Assembly: GCA_003694325.1 (NCBI GenBank)
Contig: RFKJ01000758.1
Span: forward strand, 1-8,208
Direction of reading: 5' to 3'
DNA: 8,208 bases
Source of the DNA: Deltaproteobacteria bacterium
GTDB taxonomy: Bacteria; Myxococcota_A; UBA796; UBA2385
The notes beneath the pieces are model-generated. The model searched no databases and was not told the DNA's origin. It saw only the letters and a program-made list of their open reading frames with translations. Of this stretch, positions 1 through 4,529 are shown piece after piece; positions within the stretch are counted from its first letter, which is position 1; each line of letters opens with the position of its first letter. The position numbers and the translations under genes were made by a program.

Positions 1-36
1 CCGCGGCGCGGCGCCGGGTGCCCCGGCGTCCCGGCC

Positions 37-46
37 GGGCTATCGC
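37..46 (+). promoter_or_regulatory. Candidate -10 element before the methyltransferase gene
   Basis: GGGCTATCGC lies 24 bases before ATG 71. It resembles GGGATACGAT, GGGCTACGAT and GGGCTATCCT, which sit before other starts in this window. It would place transcription initiation near base 53, leaving room for the GGAG ribosome site at 61-64. No convincing -35 can be judged so close to the window edge. Bases 1-36 show no gene I can support. Confidence 0.3.
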
Positions 47-70
47 GGGTTCCCCACCCCGGAGACGCCC

Positions 71-817
71 ATGCTTGCCCTCCTCCTCGCCATCGCCTGT
101 GCGCACGACGCCAGCAGGGATCCGGCCGCGTCGGCCGAGGCGGCCCCGCCGGTCCAGACCCCGCCCCCGGCCGAGCATGCCCACCACCCCGGGGGCGACG
201 ACGCGGTGGTCCACCACTCGTTCCACGACGCCGAGCGCTGGGTCCAGGTCTTCGACGACCCCGGTCGGGCCGCCTGGCAGAAGCCGGCGGAGCTGGTCGC
301 CGCCCTGGAGATCCAGCCGGGCAGCACCGTCGCCGACATCGGAGCCGGGACCGGCTACTTCAACCGGTACCTGGCCGAAGCCGTCGGTCCCGAAGGCCAC
401 GTCGTCGCCATCGACATCGAGCCTTCCATGGTGGAGCACATGGCCCGCCGGGCGGTGCAGGAAGGCACGCCCCAGGTCGAGGCTCGCCTGGGGCGGCCCG
501 ATGACCCCGGCCTGAAGCCGGGAGAAGCCGACCTCGTGCTGATGGTCGACACCTACCACCACATCGACGGGCGGGTGTCCTACTTCGCGGCCCTGCGCGA
601 CCGGGTCGCACCGGGCGGCCGGCTCGTGGTGGTCGACTTCAAGCCCGGGGACCTCCCCGTCGGGCCGCCCCCCGGGCACCGAATCTCCCAGGAGCAGGTC
701 GTCGACGAGCTGACCCGGGCCGGATGGACCATCGGGGACAGCCTCGACATCCTGCCCTACCAGTACGTCCAGGTCGCCTGGCGCGACGGCCTGCCCGGGG
801 TACTTCCCCAGCCCTGA
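71..817 (+). CDS. SAM-dependent methyltransferase with lipoprotein-like N-terminus
   Basis: Class I (Rossmann-fold) methyltransferase of 248 aa; the methyl acceptor is unknown. Motif I is VADIGAGTGYF (residues 87-97). The acidic residue ending strand 2 is D115 in AIDIEPSM, strand 4 is LVLMVDTYHHI (155-165), and the late strand is PGGRLVVVDF (181-190). The preceding stretch WVQVFDDPGRAAWQKP (57-72) is, from memory, characteristic of a widespread uncharacterised family in Proteobacteria and Planctomycetes. The N-terminus MLALLLAIAC is a very short hydrophobic segment ending in Cys10, followed by a low-complexity Ala/Pro/His linker (11-56). It resembles a lipoprotein signal, although Ala at -3 is atypical and there is no basic n-region. 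The start is ATG 71, with GGAG at 61-64. The PEBP gene follows 36 bases downstream on the same strand, possibly with its own promoter. The fold assignment is secure; export and substrate are inferred. Confidence 0.9.
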   Translation: MLALLLAIACAHDASRDPAASAEAAPPVQTPPPAEHAHHPGGDDAVVHHSFHDAERWVQVFDDPGRAAWQKPAELVAALEIQPGSTVADIGAGTGYFNRYLAEAVGPEGHVVAIDIEPSMVEHMARRAVQEGTPQVEARLGRPDDPGLKPGEADLVLMVDTYHHIDGRVSYFAALRDRVAPGGRLVVVDFKPGDLPVGPPPGHRISQEQVVDELTRAGWTIGDSLDILPYQYVQVAWRDGLPGVLPQP

Positions 818-827
818 ATCGCGGGGA

Positions 828-833
828 TACGAT
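828..833 (+). promoter_or_regulatory. Candidate -10 (TACGAT) before the PEBP-like gene
   Basis: TACGAT, preceded by GGGA (824-827), matches four of six bases of TATAAT and lies 20 bases before ATG 854. It predicts initiation near 840 and a short leader holding the GGAGG at 844-848. The same hexamer occurs on the minus strand before the lipoprotein gene (6220-6215). No good -35 hexamer is seen, so this rests on the shared motif alone. Confidence 0.35.
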
Positions 834-853
834 CCGGTCGCTCGGAGGCCCCC

Positions 854-1399
854 ATGTCACGACCATCTCGCCGGGCACTGGCGCTGATCCTCGTCGCTTC
901 CACCTTCGGCCTCGCAGGAGATGCCATGGCGCTGACCATCACCTCGCCGGCCTTTTCCGACCAGGGCGAGATCCCCCGGGTCTTCACCTGCCAGGGGGAC
1001 GACACCTCCCCCCCGCTGGCCTGGTCGGATGCTCCCGACGGCACCCGGAGCCTGGTCCTCATCGTCGATGACCCCGACGCCCCCGATCCGGCCGCCCCCA
1101 AGATGACCTGGGTCCACTGGGTGCTCTACAACCTGCCGGCGGACAGCAGCGGGTTGCCCCAGGGCGTCTCTCCGGCCGCCCTGCCCCCCGGCACCCTCCA
1201 GGGACTCAACGACTGGAAGCGGACCGGCTATGGCGGTCCCTGCCCGCCCATCGGCCGGCACCGCTACTTCTTCAAGCTCTACGCCCTGGACACCGTGCTG
1301 CCCGACCTGGGCAAGGCCGACAAGGCAGCCGTGGAGAAGGCCATGGAGGGACACGTCCTGGATCGCGCCCAGCTCGTGGGCACCTACCAGAAGCACTGA
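854..1399 (+). CDS. Exported YbhB/YbcL family (PEBP / Raf kinase inhibitor-like) protein
   Basis: Phosphatidylethanolamine-binding-protein-like protein of 181 aa. Family hallmarks are DDPDAP (72-77), HWVLYNLP (88-95), GYGGPCPP (125-132) and HRYFFKLYALD (136-146). Together these form the small anion-binding pocket of the fold. The bacterial members (E. coli YbhB, cytoplasmic; YbcL, periplasmic) have poorly defined roles. Residues 1-26 form a classic Sec signal: basic MSRPSRR, a hydrophobic core, and a likely cut after AMA26, giving a periplasmic protein. ATG 854 is preceded by GGAGG at 844-848 with a 5-base spacer. A second in-frame ATG at 926 follows AGGAG (916-920), also with a 5-base spacer. 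That start would give a 157-aa form, MALTITSPAF onward, without the signal. The gene ends 3 bases from the convergent glutathione transferase stop. Confidence 0.93.
   Translation: MSRPSRRALALILVASTFGLAGDAMALTITSPAFSDQGEIPRVFTCQGDDTSPPLAWSDAPDGTRSLVLIVDDPDAPDPAAPKMTWVHWVLYNLPADSSGLPQGVSPAALPPGTLQGLNDWKRTGYGGPCPPIGRHRYFFKLYALDTVLPDLGKADKAAVEKAMEGHVLDRAQLVGTYQKH
916..928 (+). promoter_or_regulatory. Internal ribosome site and alternative start of the PEBP-like gene
   Basis: AGGAG (916-920), a 5-base spacer, then ATG 926 in frame with the longer reading. The internal Met is residue 25 of the long form, one residue before the predicted signal-peptidase cut. The alternative product would therefore be nearly identical to the mature exported protein but would stay in the cytoplasm. 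Both initiation sites look equally good by eye. Confidence 0.45.
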
Positions 1400-1402
1400 C
1401 CG

Positions 1403-2380
1403 TCACTCGGGCAGCACGGGCCCCCGATCATGGGGTTCGTCGAAGTCCAGGCGTGGGCCCGCCGGGACGATTCCGTGCGGGTTGATGGAGGGGTGCGACC
1501 GGTAGTAGTGCTGCTTGATGTGGTCGAGGTGGCAGGTGCCCCGGATCTCGGGCACCTGGAACAGCGCCCGGGTGTACGCCCACAGCGCCGGGTAGTCGAC
1601 CAGCCGCCGGATGTTGCACTTGAAGTGGCCGACGTAGACGATGTCGAACCGCAGCAGGGTGGTGAACAGGCGGACGTCGGCCTCGGTCAGGCGGTCGCCC
1701 ACCAGGAAGGGCCGGGCCGACAGCCGGGCCTCCAGCAGGTCGAGGGTGTCGAACAGGGCGTGGACGGCTTCGTCGTAGGCGGCCTGGGTCGTGGCGAAGC
1801 CGGCCTTGTAGACGCCGTTGTTCACGGTGTCGTAGACGAGGGCGTTGACCCGGTCGATCTCGGGGCGAAGCTCCTCGGGGTACAGGTCCAGGTCCGGGCG
1901 GCTCGACCAGGCGTCGAAGGCCCGGGTGAGCATCCGGATGATCTCGCTGCTCTCGTTGTTGACGATGGTACCCTCCTTGTCGTCCCACAACACCGGGACC
2001 GTGACCCGGCCGGTGTAGTGGGGGTCGGCGGCGGTGTAGACCTCGCGCAGGAAGCGTCGCCCGCCGACCCGATCGGGGTGCTCGTCGTCGAAGAACCAGC
2101 CCTGGTCCAGCATCAGTGGGTGGACGAAACTCACCCCGATGACGTCGTCGAGTCCCTTGAGGGCGCGCACGATGAGGGTCCGGTGCGCCCAGGGACAGGC
2201 GCAGCTCACGTAGAGGTGGAACCGCCCCGGTTCGGCCTGCACCGTGGCCTGTCCGTCGACCGGTGCGCCGTCGGCCGTCACCTGGCGGCGGAAGGATGAT
2301 GGCCGGCGCTCGAAGCGACCGCCGCTCTGGGAGGTGTCGTACCAGCGGTCGTGCCACTGACCATCGATGAGCAGGCCCAT
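1403..2380 (-). CDS. Glutathionyl-hydroquinone reductase (Xi-class glutathione transferase)
   Basis: This 325-aa cytoplasmic enzyme belongs to the YqjG / PcpF / ECM4 family. Family members reduce glutathionyl-hydroquinones with glutathione, releasing glutathione disulfide. The catalytic Cys is C62 in CPWAHR (62-67), with C60 just before it. NESSEII (142-148) is the usual glutathione-binding turn. The helical C-terminal domain carries GVYKAGFATTQAAY (189-202), FLVGDRLTEADVRLFTTL (225-242) and HYYRSHPSINPHGIVP (291-306), all conserved in the family. Length fits the family. The start is ATG at 2380, with GGAGG at 2389-2385 on the minus strand. The frame stays open further upstream to 2680, but that part is Arg/Pro/Gly-rich, lacks family similarity and crosses the hairpin region. 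It shares no operon with its neighbours. It is close to a certain family call; the natural quinone substrate is unknown. Confidence 0.95.
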   Translation of the reverse strand: MGLLIDGQWHDRWYDTSQSGGRFERRPSSFRRQVTADGAPVDGQATVQAEPGRFHLYVSCACPWAHRTLIVRALKGLDDVIGVSFVHPLMLDQGWFFDDEHPDRVGGRRFLREVYTAADPHYTGRVTVPVLWDDKEGTIVNNESSEIIRMLTRAFDAWSSRPDLDLYPEELRPEIDRVNALVYDTVNNGVYKAGFATTQAAYDEAVHALFDTLDLLEARLSARPFLVGDRLTEADVRLFTTLLRFDIVYVGHFKCNIRRLVDYPALWAYTRALFQVPEIRGTCHLDHIKQHYYRSHPSINPHGIVPAGPRLDFDEPHDRGPVLPE

Positions 2381-2403
2381 GCCGCCTCCAGGGGGGAGGT
2401 GTC

Positions 2404-2413
2404 GGGCTATCCT
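2404..2413. promoter_or_regulatory. Candidate shared (bidirectional) -10 region
   Basis: On the plus strand GGGCTATCCT fits the motif seen before other starts and would initiate near 2420, upstream of the hairpin leader. On the minus strand the same bases read AGGATAGCCC, 24 bases above the glutathione transferase start and upstream of its GGAGG. The partly palindromic core (GGCTATCC) could serve both directions. The minus-strand reading has weaker support. Confidence 0.3.
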
Positions 2414-2511
2414 CGCCGTGGGCAGCCCTCGCGGAACGATCCGTTCTGCACCGCGCCTGCGAAGGGCCGGGGGTCTGGCGGGGCGGCGAGTCGACGCCCC
2501 GCCGGCGGGTC

Positions 2512-2521
2512 CCGTCGACGG
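2512..2521. repeat. 10-bp perfect palindrome
   Basis: CCGTCGACGG is fully self-complementary and sits between hairpins H1 and H2 of the leader. It could be a protein-binding site, a dimerisation point in an RNA, or chance. Confidence 0.3.
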
Positions 2522-2522
2522 C

Positions 2523-2614
2523 GGGGACCTCCTGGTCCTGTCGAGCCGCGGAGGTCCCCTCCCCCTCCCCCCCCTTCCCCTCTCTCCTGTACCCTTCGAC
2601 CCGGGGAGGTCCCC
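2523..2614. repeat. Ten-base repeat: one inverted and two direct copies
   Basis: GGGGACCTCC at 2523-2532 is the exact reverse complement of GGAGGTCCCC, present at 2550-2559 and again at 2605-2614. A near copy, GGAGGCCCC, at 2646-2654 contains the ribosome site of the next gene. One arm therefore has three possible partners. Confidence 0.7.
2556..2580 (+). repeat. C-tract cluster (possible i-motif, or G-quadruplex on the minus strand)
   Basis: Four C runs of 4, 5, 8 and 4 bases are separated by one or two T. The opposite strand has four G runs of at least four with 1-2-base loops, which fits the usual quadruplex pattern. The C8 run is 2567-2574. The tract overlaps the right arm of hairpin H2. 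Confidence 0.45.
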
Positions 2615-2654
2615 TTCCTCCCCGGCAACCTCTCCAGCACCCTTCGGAGGCCCC

Positions 2655-3101
2655 GTGGATTGGGACATCGCCGAGAACATGCGGGTCGATATCGTCGGCT
2701 ACACCAAGCCCGGCTTCTCGGGCACGCGCCACCAGGTCTCCATCTTCCCCAGTGGCCGCCAGGGTGACCTGCCCGACGAGCTGGGCAGCCTGTTCATCGC
2801 CGGTCCCCACGGGATCCGGGTGATCCTCAAGACCTCGGTGGTGGGGGACTGGACCGCCGCCCCCTGGCGCTGCATCCAGCTCCTGGACGGGCACACCCAT
2901 CCGGCCCGGGACGGCCGCCCGGCCGTCGGCGTCCCCGACCTCGACCTCCTCGACCCGATCACCGCCCGGCGCAGTGATCCCGACTTCGAGCAGAGCTACC
3001 CCATCGTCGAACGCCTCGAAGACGGCCGGGGGTGGACCTTCGGCCGGCCCGGCGGCATCAAGGACCGGGTCGTCCAGGTCCGGGTGGAGCGCATCCCCTG
3101 A
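2655..3101 (+). CDS. Small protein with beta/gamma-crystallin-like signature
   Basis: Protein of 148 aa read from GTG 2655, with GGAGG at 2646-2650 and a 4-base spacer. ATG 2679 (MRVDIVGY) is an alternative start with a weaker ribosome site. Residues 16-23, YTKPGFSG, fit the crystallin Greek-key signature (aromatic-x4-aromatic-x-Gly). DELGS (41-45) aligns with the calcium-site loop (N/D-x-x-S/T-S) but has Gly for the Ser/Thr. DRVVQVRV (137-144) looks like the closing strand of a second, more divergent motif. GPHGIRVIL (50-58) would open that motif. No signal peptide or membrane span is visible, so the protein is cytoplasmic or leaves by another route. Myxobacteria use beta/gamma-crystallins as spore-coat protein S, but similarity to it is not claimed. 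Its stop overlaps the apparent CTG start of the barrel gene, suggesting an operon. The fold is a pattern-based inference. Confidence 0.6.
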   Translation: MDWDIAENMRVDIVGYTKPGFSGTRHQVSIFPSGRQGDLPDELGSLFIAGPHGIRVILKTSVVGDWTAAPWRCIQLLDGHTHPARDGRPAVGVPDLDLLDPITARRSDPDFEQSYPIVERLEDGRGWTFGRPGGIKDRVVQVRVERIP

Positions 3102-3910
3102 CCTCGCTGCTGCTGGTCCTGGCGCTTGCCGGCTCGACGGCCCGGGCGCTCGAGCCGACCTTGTCGTGGACTTTGTCGGCGGCGTTCTTCCCGACCGGGG
3201 CGGAGACCTCCGTCCAGCCCGGCCTGCGGCAACCGTTGTGGGATCGGCCCGGCAACCCGCTCCTCGACGAGACCTTCGTCCAGGCCGACGCCACCGTGCA
3301 GGTCACCCCGGCCTACACCCGCGCCGGCATCGGCTTCGTGTTCCAGCCGGCGACCATCTTCGAGCTGCGGGTCCGCTACTCGGCCATCGGCTTCTACGAC
3401 GCCTTCACCGCCGTGTACCTGTTCGATGACCCCGATGCCGTCTACGACGCAGCCCTGCGCGCGACCATGGACCGGACGACCGGCTGGGGGGGGCGGCTGC
3501 TGGTCGAGCCCACGATTCGCATGAAGGGGGGTCCCATCGTCTTCGTCGGCTGGTCGGCCGTCCGCCACCACACGCTGCACCCGGGGGAGACCACGGACCA
3601 GGGGGACTACTGGCTCGAACCCGAGCTGGGGCTGATGCTGCGGTACCCGGGGACGAGCTGGGACCACAACGCCCTGCTGACCTGGGAGGTCCAGGCGCAC
3701 GACACCACCCTCTACCTCGGCGGCTACCTCGACTACCGCACCGCGGGCCAGACCAGCGACGAGCTGCTGCGGGTGGGGCCGGCCGCGGTGTGGATGCCCG
3801 AACCGGACCACTGGACGGTCATCGCCATCTGCCAGTTCTACGCCTTTGCCCGGCTGCGCGACGGGCCGGTCCCGCCCTACACGGCGTTCCAGGTGCAGTA
3901 CCGGCTGTGA
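3098..3910 (+). CDS. Secreted probable outer-membrane beta-barrel protein, unknown function
   Basis: I do not recognise the family. From CTG 3098 the product is 270 aa. Its N-terminus is a compact Sec-type signal, (M)TSLLLVLALAGSTARA, with a likely cut after residue 17. The rest alternates polar and non-polar residues in many short strands (for example 60-70, 75-82, 87-97, 132-140, 145-153, 172-182, 192-200, 204-213, 225-232, 238-251), separated by Asp/Pro/Gly-rich turns. It ends YTAFQVQYRL, a terminal strand like those of outer-membrane barrels, though the last residue is Leu rather than Phe or Trp. The only other in-frame start above the signal is GTG 3032. That start lacks a clear ribosome site, overlaps the previous gene by 70 bases and adds an Arg/Pro/Gly-rich extension. 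CTG 3098 follows GGAG (3086-3089) and overlaps the upstream TGA as CTGA, suggesting translational coupling. It converges on the unknown exported gene at 3936. Confidence 0.65.
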   Translation: MTSLLLVLALAGSTARALEPTLSWTLSAAFFPTGAETSVQPGLRQPLWDRPGNPLLDETFVQADATVQVTPAYTRAGIGFVFQPATIFELRVRYSAIGFYDAFTAVYLFDDPDAVYDAALRATMDRTTGWGGRLLVEPTIRMKGGPIVFVGWSAVRHHTLHPGETTDQGDYWLEPELGLMLRYPGTSWDHNALLTWEVQAHDTTLYLGGYLDYRTAGQTSDELLRVGPAAVWMPEPDHWTVIAICQFYAFARLRDGPVPPYTAFQVQYRL

Positions 3911-3917
3911 CCGGCAC

Positions 3918-3934
3918 CGCGGCAGCGGGCCGCG
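3918..3934. terminator. Hairpin between convergent genes, possible bidirectional terminator
   Basis: CGCGGC (3918-3923) and GCCGCG (3929-3934) form a perfect 6-bp G+C stem with a 5-base loop, almost filling the 25-base gap between two converging stops (3910 and 3936). Neither side has a T-run, so it is not a standard intrinsic terminator. It may act only as an RNA 3' end or a pause site. Confidence 0.35.
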
Positions 3935-3935
3935 A

Positions 3936-4529
3936 TCAGCGCTGCGGCAGGAGCACCGCGGCCCGGCCCAGGCGATCCCAGGTCACGACCCGGCTCGGCA
4001 GCTCGATGTAGCCGTTCGGTTCTCCCAGGGGCCGCCGCCCTCCGGTCACCTGGGCGAAGACCGCGTCGTCGGCCTCGAAGAACCAGAGCCCGTCGCGCTC
4101 CACGACCCGCGCCGCGGCCGGCCACACCAGGGGTTCGTCCACGATGCGGTCCAGCAGGTCCCGCACCTCGTCCTCGGCGCGCAGGCTGCCCTGCGCCCGG
4201 ACCATCAGCGCGACGTTGCCGTCGCGGCAGATCACCAGGGAATCGGGATCTCCGACGGCGACATCGCCCAGGCCGGCCTGGGGGGAGAGCGGCGCCTGCA
4301 CGCTGCGGATGGCGTCCTCCATCCAGCGAGCGGCAGCGGCCTGGGTGGGGCCGACGTAGACCCGCAGGAACCCGGCAGGAGCCCCGTCGGCGTCCACCAG
4401 GGCCGCCGACCAGCCCTGGTCGGCGTCCTCGAACCGGATGTCGACGAAGTCGGTGGCCTGGTCGACCGGGATGCCGGCATGCAATCCCCCGGCCCGGGCA
4501 GTCATCGTCAGGAGGAGGAGGAGGGGCAT
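3936..4529 (-). CDS. Exported protein of unknown function, coupled to the transglutaminase-like lipoprotein
   Basis: Family not recognised; 197 aa. The N-terminus MPLLLLLTMTARA looks like a short Sec signal with a likely cut after ARA13, though it lacks a basic n-region. The Leu run is written by a CTC repeat (plus-strand GGA repeat near 4511-4524). The mature part is mixed alpha/beta: VDIRFEDADQGW (29-40), FLRVYVGPTQAAAARWMEDAI (in 54-74), then GDVAVGDPDSLVICRDGNVALMVR (in 88-111) with one Cys, C101. Next come an acidic helix (118-132) and a C-terminal GYIELPSRVVTWDRLGRAAV (173-192). The start is ATG 4529, whose A is the last base of the lipoprotein stop (TGATG). No strong ribosome site precedes it, so re-initiation after the upstream gene is likely. 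The frame is open further upstream, but that overlaps the lipoprotein end and is improbable. Its role is presumably tied to the lipoprotein; this is inferred from position only. Confidence 0.75.
   Translation of the reverse strand: MPLLLLLTMTARAGGLHAGIPVDQATDFVDIRFEDADQGWSAALVDADGAPAGFLRVYVGPTQAAAARWMEDAIRSVQAPLSPQAGLGDVAVGDPDSLVICRDGNVALMVRAQGSLRAEDEVRDLLDRIVDEPLVWPAAARVVERDGLWFFEADDAVFAQVTGGRRPLGEPNGYIELPSRVVTWDRLGRAAVLLPQR

Larger units (their letters stand above)
2420..2645 (+). ncRNA. Structured 5' leader or candidate RNA with four tandem GC-rich hairpins
   Basis: No protein gene is supported between 2381 and 2654; the stretch instead holds successive stems. H0: 2431-2438 with 2442-2449, 8 bp, 3-base loop, one G-U. 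H1: 2477-2485 with 2495-2503, 9 perfect bp, extended to 2475/2505 by one G-U and one C-G pair. H2: 2523-2532 with 2550-2559, 10 perfect bp, 17-base loop. H3: 2601-2609 with 2617-2625, 9 perfect bp, 7-base loop. Both wobble pairs are G-U only if the plus strand is RNA; the minus strand would have A-C mismatches. The left arm of H2 could also pair with 2605-2614 and, with one bulged A, with the ribosome site region 2646-2654. There is no T-run after any stem. The stems are visible directly; a regulatory role is inferred. High G+C raises the chance of accidental pairing. Confidence 0.45.

Noticed and set aside
1..70. 3' end of an upstream gene
   Set aside because: No plus-strand stop codon occurs here before ATG 71, and nothing recognisable is encoded on the minus strand.
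1430..2299. Plus-strand open frame (289 codons) antisense to the glutathione transferase
   Set aside because: Val/Gly/Asp-rich antisense reading with no domain pattern; explained by codon bias of the real gene.
2601..2625. Hairpin as an intrinsic terminator
   Set aside because: A perfect 9-bp stem, but no T-run follows, and it lies just before a ribosome site. Treated as part of the leader instead.
2367..2654. N-terminal extension of the crystallin-like protein to 244 aa
   Set aside because: The sequence is Arg/Pro/Gly/Ser-rich without structure, while GTG 2655 has a good ribosome site. The stems explain the bases better than coding does.
2381..2680. N-terminal extension of the glutathione transferase to 425 aa
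   Set aside because: The added residues are low-complexity and cross the hairpin leader and the start of the divergent gene. The family start and GGAGG fit ATG 2380.
1428..2900. Long minus-strand open frame (490 codons) through the glutathione transferase
   Set aside because: It is an Arg/Pro/Gly-rich out-of-frame reading of a recognised gene; the other frame carries the complete family motifs. High G+C makes long spurious frames common.
2996..3811. Minus-strand frame of 271 codons opposite the barrel gene
   Set aside because: Antisense shadow. The plus strand has a signal peptide and strand periodicity.
4511..4526. Plus-strand GGAGGAGGAGGAG as a ribosome site
   Set aside because: No sensible plus-strand gene follows. 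It is the complement of the CTC (Leu) codons in the signal peptide of the exported minus-strand protein.
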